Source: Pseudomonadales bacterium
Lineage (GTDB): Bacteria; Pseudomonadota; Gammaproteobacteria; Pseudomonadales; Azotimanducaceae
Assembly: GCA_016763855.1 (NCBI GenBank)
Contig: JAESSY010000132.1
Span: 1-41,463, forward strand
Direction of reading: 5' to 3'
Length of the DNA: 41,463 bases
Made by a program: the position numbers and the translations under genes
Notes under the pieces: generated by a model
What the model was told of the DNA's origin: nothing
Database searches by the model: none
The model's input: only the letters and a program-made list of their open reading frames with translations
In this document: in pieces, positions 15,351 through 23,913 of the stretch
How the letters are laid out: each line of letters opens with the position of its first letter
Numbering within the stretch: the first letter of the stretch is position 1

Positions 15351-17723
15351 TTATTTTTTCAATTCCACTGATGGCTCAAAACACATAACTTCATCTAAAA
15401 GCCGCAATTTTTGCCGGGTTTCAGACCAACTGTGATCATCGAAGTTTCTGTGTATTTCCGTCTCATTTCCAAAATAGGACTGCAAAATTCCCATCTCCTG
15501 ACTGTGTTCGATTGTTTCTTCTTTCGGTCGGAACAAAAGGCTCGATACTTCTGTTTGGGAACTCTTAACTATCTTTCCTCTTTGTGCCAAAAATAACCAC
15601 AGCAGCCAATCCTTTTGGGTTTTAAGTACATCACCTAAAATCTGATAACGACCCAACACAAATGCTAAATCCGAGCTTCGGAGCAAGACCTCTTGAAAGG
15701 AACCTAAAATATTCTTCGTTCTTAATTTATTAACACTCACGATGTCCTTAGTTCTGACCGCTTTTAACCGAGAAAAGTTTCGCCCATTGATACCCGATTG
15801 TTCTCCTGCATTCTTGAATGGGTAGAGTACTGCGACGGTGTCACTACGTTGTAACATGCGACTCTGAGTAACTAGGAAATCCTCGGGCAACATTGTTTCA
15901 ATATGGGACAGCCAAACTATTTCCCCAAGGACAGGCTTACTAAGTTCAAAGTACTCAACATAATGGATATGAGGAACCTTTTCTGAGGTAATTTTTTCAT
16001 CTAGGTATTGCCCTTTGAAAACAATTTCAACAGGCACGACAGACTGTTTCTCAATTTGAGTAATAAATCTTACGATACTGCTCACGCGGGTCTTCGACGA
16101 AACATCACAAATAACCGTAATTCGAGGCAACCATAAGCCAGCCAATCTCAAGTCTTCCCTTAGCGCTTCAATACCAATACTCTTACTTTTGACATGGCTA
16201 GTTTTCCATCCACAGGCAAGTAGGCACTCAGTCATATTTTCGCTCATTTTGACTAAGGATATGGCGGTGTGACATCCCTGCTTCTCCATTCTCAACAAAG
16301 TTCCGTCCCATGCATTGTCTCTACCGCGTAATTTGAGAGAAGAAACTCCATTAAAATTAAAGTCTGTTTCATCAAGGACAATCAATTTTGATCGATAACC
16401 CAAATCTCGCAAATGACCAATACAATTTCGAAGGTTTTCTGTTTCAATACTTTGATCAACAATAACGGCAACAACCTGTTTTGAATTTCTACCAAAGGCC
16501 TCTCTTGCTCGCCTCATTCTTTGTTTCAGTTCCAGAATATTAGGCCTGTTTGATTCAAGAGCATGTTTATTGTTCCAATCATTCCAGCTATCAAGAAAGA
16601 CCAATCTCCCTGGTTTAGAAAAACTACGTAAATTACTGATTAATGTTGATGCAAAATCCAAATTGCTGGAATTTAATACGAATTTAAAACAATCGACATT
16701 ACGCCCTAGGGTCTCGCGAACGGATGCAAGGTCATTTGCCCCGCTCAAGTCTTTTACATCCCTACCATCAAGGGGCAAGATGAAGGGCATAACGCTCTCC
16801 TCCTCTGTTGACCACTTCTGCCAAACATCTGTCGCCATCCTAAGCTGCGCTTCATTCAAGCCCTTTACAACAATCAGTGGCCGACTTTTTTTATAGAGAT
16901 ATCTCTTGTCATCGAATAATTTTGAGCAGTATTTAATGAATTTTCTCAAGTAGTAACTTTCTAATAATTCGAATTTTTCAGTTTCAACAGAGTCACTAGA
17001 CCAGCAAATGCAATAGAACAAATTTAACTCAGCATTTCGGTAATGATTCATGATGGGTCCATCAAAATCTTCATTGGTCGCACAATCACGATAGCGATAA
17101 CAAAACCCATCCAAACCAGAATCGATAGCAGCATGGGCCTGTCTTCGAAAAACTCCCGGGTTCCGTAAATCGTAATCTTTTGGTAAGGAGTCTCTTAGAA
17201 CATTGCCCCCTATGCTAGAAGCAGTTTTGTAATTTTCAAGTGCTTGTTTAGACCAAGCCCTGTTGGACTGACTTTGTTTTCCAATATACTGAGTCTCATA
17301 TTCTACAAAGACGAGACTTTCTTCATATTCTGGATATTGCTCAGAAAGCGGATTGATTTTCTCTATTGTTTTATTCAAGGCTTTCTTCTTATTTAGGCGA
17401 CTAGACTGAGTTGCCTCAACCGCGTCCCTACTGTGCTGCTTTACCTTCTTAATCAGACCCTTATCCAAAAATATTCTTTGAGCCCATTGAAAAGACAAAA
17501 TGGGTAGCGTCCACGCGACATAGCGTATAGCTCTTAATATCCCAGAGACACGCCAGGAAAAGCTCGCGTATACTTGCTCCAAATCAAATTCTGCTTTCCG
17601 CTTTTCTCTTACAAGTTTGTCTATGCGGGCGTGTAGTGACTGGATATCGACATACAGAAGTCGAACGCGCTCATCCTGCCTACGTATTTCTACATCCGTC
17701 TGTTCGTTAGAATCCATTACCAT
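15351..17723 (-). CDS. Coiled-coil / WbsX-like / degenerate glycosyltransferase protein
   Basis: 790 residues. A coiled coil (about 10-50) leads into the linker motif YASFSWRVSGILR (52-64). Residues 175-410 align by eye with WbsX (glycoside hydrolase 99-like) proteins of O-antigen loci. LPKDYDLRNPGVFRRQA, GLDGFCYRYRD, FYCICWSS and LDSWNDWN stand where WbsX has LPxxYDLRxPEV, GIDGFCYYHYWF, FCLCWANENWT and WNEWAEG. Several aromatic and acidic active-site positions are changed. Residues about 535-760 look like a GT2 fold that has lost its DXD motif. It lies 15 bp upstream of the yidC-like gene, so the two form an operon. An AGGAAT before the ATG at 17723 supports the start. It may be a binding or scaffold protein rather than an enzyme. 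Confidence 0.7.
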   Translation of the reverse strand: MVMDSNEQTDVEIRRQDERVRLLYVDIQSLHARIDKLVREKRKAEFDLEQVYASFSWRVSGILRAIRYVAWTLPILSFQWAQRIFLDKGLIKKVKQHSRDAVEATQSSRLNKKKALNKTIEKINPLSEQYPEYEESLVFVEYETQYIGKQSQSNRAWSKQALENYKTASSIGGNVLRDSLPKDYDLRNPGVFRRQAHAAIDSGLDGFCYRYRDCATNEDFDGPIMNHYRNAELNLFYCICWSSDSVETEKFELLESYYLRKFIKYCSKLFDDKRYLYKKSRPLIVVKGLNEAQLRMATDVWQKWSTEEESVMPFILPLDGRDVKDLSGANDLASVRETLGRNVDCFKFVLNSSNLDFASTLISNLRSFSKPGRLVFLDSWNDWNNKHALESNRPNILELKQRMRRAREAFGRNSKQVVAVIVDQSIETENLRNCIGHLRDLGYRSKLIVLDETDFNFNGVSSLKLRGRDNAWDGTLLRMEKQGCHTAISLVKMSENMTECLLACGWKTSHVKSKSIGIEALREDLRLAGLWLPRITVICDVSSKTRVSSIVRFITQIEKQSVVPVEIVFKGQYLDEKITSEKVPHIHYVEYFELSKPVLGEIVWLSHIETMLPEDFLVTQSRMLQRSDTVAVLYPFKNAGEQSGINGRNFSRLKAVRTKDIVSVNKLRTKNILGSFQEVLLRSSDLAFVLGRYQILGDVLKTQKDWLLWLFLAQRGKIVKSSQTEVSSLLFRPKEETIEHSQEMGILQSYFGNETEIHRNFDDHSWSETRQKLRLLDEVMCFEPSVELKK

Positions 17724-17805
17724 TTTTAAAAATTCCTACATCACTACCCTAGCGAGCTTACACTGTATATCATAGCAAGTTACGTAACCAAGCTCTTCAA
17801 TTCTA

Positions 17806-20118
17806 ATGCCACTATTTCCTCAAAGATTAAAGCGCTATTTCCAATCAGATTTATCTCATACCCTTGCACCTTTGATGGATGTCGAAAGGGCTGGACTAAA
17901 ATGGTTATCTACTGGTGACGATCCTCACATGTCTGTAGTTGTTAACCTACCTCAGCCAGGTTGGTATGAATTCGAAGTTATGATGGATATGGAGTATCAA
18001 TTTCAGGCAACAAGACTGTACTTTGATTATGGCAATGGTAACGGCTTTGAGGAGAATGAATCTATTGCTTTGCCCTTAGAAAAAAAGGTCATGGCTTCCA
18101 GATATTTTTATCTTGAAAAGCTACCTGAGAAGGTCAGGTTTGACCCCCAGACCAGTGAAGGGATTTTTGATGTGCTGCGCCTAATGATCAGACCCATTTC
18201 AGAAGATGTGGATATTCAAGCGCATGTCATTGCTCGTCTCATCAACAAACACAAGCGATTTCAAACTTTGAATGTAGAAAATGCTTATAAGGAAATAAAT
18301 CAATCAAGCCAGCGCGCTAATACAAGCTGGGACTTTAGTGCATCGGATTTTTTCGACAAAACCTATGTAGATAGTATCGGTTCTGCATCGTCTTATCCGC
18401 GGTGGATCAATACGGTTGAACACCAACAAACCCTTGAAATAGAAGAAAAGCTCAAAAAAGGCTTCTTCCGGCAACCAAAGGTTTCTATTCTGGTACCAGT
18501 CTATAAGCCTAACCCCATTCTTTTCGAAAAAATGGTTCGTTCAGTCGTAAAGCAATCCTATAAAAATTGGCAGTTGTGTCTTGTAGATGACCACTCCGAA
18601 AATTCTGATATCACATCAATACTAAATAAGTGGTCAAAGATAGATGAAAGAATAGTCTTTAAATCCCTCGATAAGAATGGACATATATCTGTCACTAGTA
18701 ATAACGCCCTTACAATGGCAACCGGCGCGTACTGCGGCCTTCTAGATCATGATGATGAATTACATCCACATGCGCTAGCCTACGTAGTTCATGCTATCAA
18801 TCAACATCCCAAGGCTAAGATAATCTACAGTGATGAAGATAAGCTTGATGAATCAGAAAACAGATATGACGCCCACTTTAAGTCTGACTGGAATCGAGAC
18901 CTCCTTTATTCTCAAAATTTTATATCTCATTTCGGTGTTTATGAAAAAGAACTCATTGACAAAATCGGCGGATTCCGTGTCGGCTTTGAAGGCAGTCAAG
19001 ATTACGACCTATTACTTCGGTGTGTTGAGCATTGCGCTGATCTAAAAGGTAATAACCTAGAAGATAAGAGCCTAAAAGGCCACGATAAAGAGATTATTCA
19101 CATACCTCGTATTCTCTATCACTGGAGAGCAACGGAAGGATCTACAGCGCTCTCTCCAGATCAAAAAGACTACACCGAGACAGCTGGCATACGCGCACTA
19201 AAAGATCACTTCGAGAGAATCGGTGAGAATGTTAGGGTTGATAAAGGATTAATGCCCAATACCTATCACTGCCAATGGCAACATGAACAAAAACCTTTGG
19301 TCTCGTTACTTATTCCTACTCGAGACGGCGTCGAATTACTGGAACAGTGTATATCAAGCATTTTGACTAAAACCCAATATTCTCATTTTGAGATTCTGAT
19401 ACTTGATAATCAATCGGTTAAACCCGCAACGCACCGATACTTTAAATCGATCACAAAAAACCAGAATATCAGAGTCATTCACTACGACTACACATTCAAT
19501 TTCTCCGGTATTAACAACTACGGCGCAAGCTTTGCGGAAGGCGAGATATTAGGGTTAATCAATAACGATATTGAAATCATTTCCCCTGACTGGCTGGGTG
19601 AAATGGTGTCTCATGTCATGAGACGTGACATTGGTTGCGTTGGAGCCAAACTCTATTTTGAGAATGACGCCATTCAACATGCAGGCGTGATTACAGGTCT
19701 CGGAGGGGTTGCCGGACACTCTCATAAATACGCTGATAGAAAAGATGCCGGATACTTTTGTCGCTTAAAAGTCGTACAAAATATGTCAGCTGTAACCGCT
19801 GCTGCACTTTTAGTGAGAAAGGAAGTGTTTATGGAAGTTGGCGGTCTTGATGAAGCCCTTGGTGTTGCATTTAACGATGTAGATTTTTGCTTGAAAGTGG
19901 ATAAGGCTGGATATAGAAATATATGGACACCCTATGCTGAGCTTTACCACTATGAATCAATATCACGGGGTACTGACGAAAAAGGTGAAAAGAAAATTCG
20001 CTTTGATCGAGAAGCCACTTATATGAAAAAGAAATGGGGAAAGCGCCTAAAGAATGATCCCTACTACAATGAAAATCTAACCAAAGTTCACGAAAACTTT
20101 GAATTAGGCAGGCTCTAA
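17806..20118 (+). CDS. Tandem GT2 glycosyltransferase with N-terminal beta domain
   Basis: 770-residue bifunctional-looking enzyme. An N-terminal beta domain (about 20-145, GWYEFEVMMDMEYQF and FDVLRLMIRP) is typical of large polysaccharide GT2 proteins. The first GT-A domain (225-440) has VSILVPVYKP, LVDDHS, LLDHDDE as the metal site (313-318), IYSDEDKLDES and GSQDYDLLLR. The second (498-745) has VSLLIPTRDG, ILDNQS, LINNDIE and FNDVDFCLKV. This arrangement resembles tandem rhamnosyltransferases. Together with rfbA and rfbC it suggests a rhamnose-containing polymer. No clear Shine-Dalgarno precedes the ATG, and the 82-bp divergent gap upstream shows only AT-rich candidate -10 boxes. It converges on the next gene across 47 bp. 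Confidence 0.9.
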   Translation: MPLFPQRLKRYFQSDLSHTLAPLMDVERAGLKWLSTGDDPHMSVVVNLPQPGWYEFEVMMDMEYQFQATRLYFDYGNGNGFEENESIALPLEKKVMASRYFYLEKLPEKVRFDPQTSEGIFDVLRLMIRPISEDVDIQAHVIARLINKHKRFQTLNVENAYKEINQSSQRANTSWDFSASDFFDKTYVDSIGSASSYPRWINTVEHQQTLEIEEKLKKGFFRQPKVSILVPVYKPNPILFEKMVRSVVKQSYKNWQLCLVDDHSENSDITSILNKWSKIDERIVFKSLDKNGHISVTSNNALTMATGAYCGLLDHDDELHPHALAYVVHAINQHPKAKIIYSDEDKLDESENRYDAHFKSDWNRDLLYSQNFISHFGVYEKELIDKIGGFRVGFEGSQDYDLLLRCVEHCADLKGNNLEDKSLKGHDKEIIHIPRILYHWRATEGSTALSPDQKDYTETAGIRALKDHFERIGENVRVDKGLMPNTYHCQWQHEQKPLVSLLIPTRDGVELLEQCISSILTKTQYSHFEILILDNQSVKPATHRYFKSITKNQNIRVIHYDYTFNFSGINNYGASFAEGEILGLINNDIEIISPDWLGEMVSHVMRRDIGCVGAKLYFENDAIQHAGVITGLGGVAGHSHKYADRKDAGYFCRLKVVQNMSAVTAAALLVRKEVFMEVGGLDEALGVAFNDVDFCLKVDKAGYRNIWTPYAELYHYESISRGTDEKGEKKIRFDREATYMKKKWGKRLKNDPYYNENLTKVHENFELGRL

Positions 20119-20165
20119 ATACGAGAATATTTTTGTTCTAACAAGTAAGTGGCCAAATATTTAAA

Positions 20166-21977
20166 TTAGCGAACAGCAATTAAATTGGGCATCGGGCTGC
20201 GGCTACTGCGGGACAGGTTCGGGTTAAAATACGGATCATCTAATACGGTCAATTCACCGATAGCCTCTTTTAAAACCCATCTTTCTTCATCATCTAAGCC
20301 TTTACGCCGAGTTTTAGATTCCAAATGGTAAAGAGATACAGCAGGTTCATATAAATTTCGCATGCCCATTTTTTGAGCACGAAGGCAAAATTCAATATCA
20401 CCTGTCACTCGTAGCGCCTCATTAAAAGGACCAACTTCAAGATAGGTCTTTCGCGTAAACACTTGACATGCTCCTGTACAGGCACTTACGTCTCTTCTAA
20501 CATGGGGCGAAACCGTTATCTCAGATTCACGATTTGCGGCTGGCTCATTCATATAGATATGATCTGCGAAACCGCCAAAGCCGACGACGACCCCGGCATG
20601 TTGAATAGCATCATCTGGATACAGCAGTAACGGACCCACTACGCCAATTTTGTCTTCCATTGTCAATGCTGCTAGACGATCTAACCAATCACCTGTGATC
20701 ACAAGGGTGTCATTGTTAAGTAACACAATGATTTCAGCTTCAGAGTTTTCTATTCCGATATTTGAAAGCTTTGACCAGTTGAACTCAAAGTCACATTGAA
20801 TACACCGAATTAAACCTGTCGCTTCAGCATTTGCTAACCAAGATTGTGTTTCTGGTTCTTCAGAGCCATTATCTAACACCAAAATTTCATATTTCGATTG
20901 ATATTGATGCTGACTGATCGTCTCGATGCACTCGATAAGCAGGTTTATATTATCCTTAATAGGGATGATAATAGTGACGCTCAAACTGTTTATGGGTTCG
21001 TAAACTTCTGGGAAATGAGAACCTGAGGTGCTCAAATCCAAGGTTCGACTCTCCTTCTTAAACGGTTTTGATATGGCATTCCAGGGCGTTGGTTTTTCGA
21101 GTAGATGAACTGCAACTTTAGCCAAATGTTTTGGAGAGCTTGCCTCGGACATCAAGGCTGAAGACAGACCATAAGCCACTTGTTCACATTCCTGAGTCTT
21201 ACTCAATACATCGCAAAACAAGTGATTTGTCAGAAAGATGCAAGGGGCATAAGCCGGGTCGTATGCAAGCTCCAAACTGAACCCCGATTTAAAGTACGGG
21301 CTTTTTCTGTTTTTTGCTACATTATCCTTTATTCTTGTGGTTGATTCCCCAACCGAATCCCCAACCGAATCCTGATCCACAATCACAAGATCGGCGCCCT
21401 TCATCAAAAGCGAATCAATTTCGGGTATCCATGCACTTTCAAATAGCGCGAGAGTATGGATGAACACAATATTATTGAGTTGCTCGCGGCCAGGATGCGT
21501 GTGATTAAGATGTTCCAACTTAAATGATGCGTAATCGCTAAATGTAACATTCTCTATATTGCACTCACTTGAAGGTGACTCTGGCAACAAGATAGTCACC
21601 CTATCAATCCAAGATAGCTGTCGTATGTGCTCAAGAAACAACTTAAAAGTTTCGCCTTCGGTAGAATCCACTATGACAACTAGATCATAAGTATTCTTCA
21701 CTATAAATTGAGTTGAGGGTAGATGTTCAACGTTTTGTATCCAGTTCTGATACAAAACAGCGTCGTTTTTCCTGAGAAATGCAATCCTAGAAATTAAATC
21801 ACCCAAGATCGGGAAAAAGCCCGCGCGTCGGGTGCCAGAAATCAACCAGCTTAGGAACTTCAATGCTCCACCAAAATCCCGTAGTATCCATATTCGAGAT
21901 AGCCAAAGAAATTGCAGTACTTTTAGTCTTCTATTTATCAGGTTCAGTCTCTCTTCTTCAGCCGCTTTTTTATACAC
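20166..21977 (-). CDS. GT2 glycosyltransferase with a degenerate N-terminal GT2-like half
   Basis: 603 residues. The C-terminal domain (332-590) is an intact GT2: VTIIIPIKDN, VLDNGSEEPETQ, VLLNNDTLV as the metal site, DAIQHAGVVVGFGG and TGDIEFCLRAQ. The N-terminal half (95-300) keeps the shape of the first domain in the neighbouring tandem GT2 proteins (LLMKGADLVIVDQDS and PYFKSGFSLELAYDPAY match IYSDEDKLDE and HFKSDWNRDLL) but has no DXD motif. The first 60 residues are amphipathic and basic and may touch the membrane. A 12-base tandem duplication encodes VGDSVGES (204-211). It is divergent from the next gene with a gap of only 37 bp. Confidence 0.87.
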   Translation of the reverse strand: MYKKAAEEERLNLINRRLKVLQFLWLSRIWILRDFGGALKFLSWLISGTRRAGFFPILGDLISRIAFLRKNDAVLYQNWIQNVEHLPSTQFIVKNTYDLVVIVDSTEGETFKLFLEHIRQLSWIDRVTILLPESPSSECNIENVTFSDYASFKLEHLNHTHPGREQLNNIVFIHTLALFESAWIPEIDSLLMKGADLVIVDQDSVGDSVGESTTRIKDNVAKNRKSPYFKSGFSLELAYDPAYAPCIFLTNHLFCDVLSKTQECEQVAYGLSSALMSEASSPKHLAKVAVHLLEKPTPWNAISKPFKKESRTLDLSTSGSHFPEVYEPINSLSVTIIIPIKDNINLLIECIETISQHQYQSKYEILVLDNGSEEPETQSWLANAEATGLIRCIQCDFEFNWSKLSNIGIENSEAEIIVLLNNDTLVITGDWLDRLAALTMEDKIGVVGPLLLYPDDAIQHAGVVVGFGGFADHIYMNEPAANRESEITVSPHVRRDVSACTGACQVFTRKTYLEVGPFNEALRVTGDIEFCLRAQKMGMRNLYEPAVSLYHLESKTRRKGLDDEERWVLKEAIGELTVLDDPYFNPNLSRSSRSPMPNLIAVR

Positions 21978-22014
21978 TCTTTTACTTAGAGAAGGGTTTA
22001 ATTAAAAATATACT

Positions 22015-23910
22015 ATGAAATTGATACAACAAACACATTCTATCCTTTCTCGTGCCATTACGCAGGAAGGTGGTGTCCTGAAATTGTGTTCCAAATTTAT
22101 GGCCATCCTGTTCAAGGAGGGACCAATTGGTATTACATTGCGCATCAAACATCTCCAAGTAGTCCACTTTCAGGAAAATCTACTCCATAACACGACAGAA
22201 TCAGCAGAAGAAGCTATCAACTACCAAACCTGGCTCGATCTTGAAGAAATGATAGCGAAGCCAGACTTCATCGGCCTTGCTAGCAAGTTTAAACACAAAC
22301 CACTCATTTCCATTGTTTGCCCGACCTTTAATGCCAATCCAGAAGATTTGTCTGAGGCCATCAACTCAGTACTCAATCAACATTATGATAACTGGGAACT
22401 TTGCCTTGCGGATGATTGTTCCACTAACTTTGATCTTGATTCATTTATCACCAAACGATACAAAGACAAGCGAATTAAAATTATTCAACGCTCAAAAAAT
22501 GGCAATATTTCTCTTAACAGTAACAGCGCAATAGCGATTGCCACAGGAGAATTTATCTGCTTTCTGGATCAGGATGACCTGCTCTCAGATGATGCATTAT
22601 TTTGGATAGCAGCAGCCATAAATAACAAGCCTAATGCCAAATTCATATACTCTGACGAAGATAAGCTTGACGAGTCGGGGCTACGCTGCGATCCAAATTT
22701 TAAACCAGATTGGAATTACCACTACTTACTTTCCTGTAATTACATTTGTCATTTAGCCGCTTATCGAAAAGACCTACTGGACTCACTGGGAGGATGCAGG
22801 GCAGGCTATGAGGGTGCACAAGATTATGATTTGGTGTTGCGAGCAAGTGAAATATTGCAGAGCAATGAAATTCATCATATCCCTCGTATCCTTTATCACT
22901 GGCGCAAACATCCGGACAGCACATCGCAAAACCCTATGGCGAAACCTTATGCCTTGATCGCGGGAGAGCGTGCACTTCAAGAGCACCTTAAGCGCAGCAA
23001 TATCGAAGCGAAAGTGAAGACTAAATTTATTAGCTATGAAGTAACTTTTGAAGCACCCTCACCTTCTCCCTCAGTCTCAATTATTATCCCCACTCGAAAT
23101 CAATTTGAATTGTTAAAAACTTGCATCGAGAGCATTCACAAACTCACTCAATATCAAAATTTTGAAATCCTTATTATTGATAATGATACGGACGACCCAA
23201 AAACCCTCAGCTACTTGTTAGCGCTTGAAAAGCAAACCGGACATCGCATCATTCGAGATAAACGATCATTTAATTTTGCTCGCTTGATGAATGATGCGGT
23301 AAACCAATGTAATTCAGAGTTGATTTGTTTTCTCAATAACGACATCGAAGTTATTAGCAAGAATTGGTTGTCAGAAATGGTAGCCGTCATTGCTCAGGAC
23401 AAGGTTGGCATTGTGGGCGCAAAATTGCTTTATTCTGATGATTCAATACAACATGGGGGTGTCATCTTGGGGATTGGTGGCGTCGCAGGCCACGCTCATA
23501 AATATTTTCCTAATGGTCATCCCGGCTACATCAATCGCCTCCAGTCTCGACAGGAATATTCAGCGGTCACCGGGGCCTGTCTACTCACCCAAAAAAGCAC
23601 TTATGAAAGGGTTGAGGGCATGGACGAAGAAAATCTGGCGATTGCATTTAACGATATTGACTACTGTTTAAAAGTGAGAGAGCTTGGCTTAAAAACAGTC
23701 TGGACTCCTTTCGCTGTACTCTACCATCATGAGTCTAAGAGCCGTGGCTTAGAAGACACATTGAGCAAACAAAAACGTTATTCAAAAGAAATCCAAACAA
23801 TGAAACTGCGTTGGGGAGACCAACTTAAACAAGACCCTGCCTACAATCCAAATCTTACCTTAAGTTATGAAAACTTTGCCATCGCCCCATCCGGAAGAGT
23901 GGGTGAATAA
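22015..23910 (+). CDS. Tandem GT2 glycosyltransferase
   Basis: 631 residues with two GT-A domains. The first (97-300) has ISIVCPTFNANPEDLSEAI, LADDCS, FLDQDDLL as the metal site (183-190), IYSDEDKLDESG and GAQDYDLVLRASE. The second (352-610) has VSIIIPTRNQFELLKTCIES, IIDNDTDDPKT, FLNNDIEVIS, SIQHGGVILGIGG and FNDIDYCLKV. It is the closest relative in the window of the 770-residue GT2 protein but lacks its N-terminal beta domain, having instead a short helical region (1-60). No good Shine-Dalgarno lies near the ATG, so the start is less certain. It ends 3 bp from the convergent metalloprotease gene, the boundary between the glycan and pilus loci. Confidence 0.9.
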   Translation: MKLIQQTHSILSRAITQEGGVLKLCSKFMAILFKEGPIGITLRIKHLQVVHFQENLLHNTTESAEEAINYQTWLDLEEMIAKPDFIGLASKFKHKPLISIVCPTFNANPEDLSEAINSVLNQHYDNWELCLADDCSTNFDLDSFITKRYKDKRIKIIQRSKNGNISLNSNSAIAIATGEFICFLDQDDLLSDDALFWIAAAINNKPNAKFIYSDEDKLDESGLRCDPNFKPDWNYHYLLSCNYICHLAAYRKDLLDSLGGCRAGYEGAQDYDLVLRASEILQSNEIHHIPRILYHWRKHPDSTSQNPMAKPYALIAGERALQEHLKRSNIEAKVKTKFISYEVTFEAPSPSPSVSIIIPTRNQFELLKTCIESIHKLTQYQNFEILIIDNDTDDPKTLSYLLALEKQTGHRIIRDKRSFNFARLMNDAVNQCNSELICFLNNDIEVISKNWLSEMVAVIAQDKVGIVGAKLLYSDDSIQHGGVILGIGGVAGHAHKYFPNGHPGYINRLQSRQEYSAVTGACLLTQKSTYERVEGMDEENLAIAFNDIDYCLKVRELGLKTVWTPFAVLYHHESKSRGLEDTLSKQKRYSKEIQTMKLRWGDQLKQDPAYNPNLTLSYENFAIAPSGRVGE

Positions 23911-23913
23911 ACC

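Noticed and set aside
20119-20165. AATATTT...AAATATT inverted repeat in the convergent gap as a bidirectional terminator.
   Set aside because: Only seven A/T pairs with a long loop; too weak to support.
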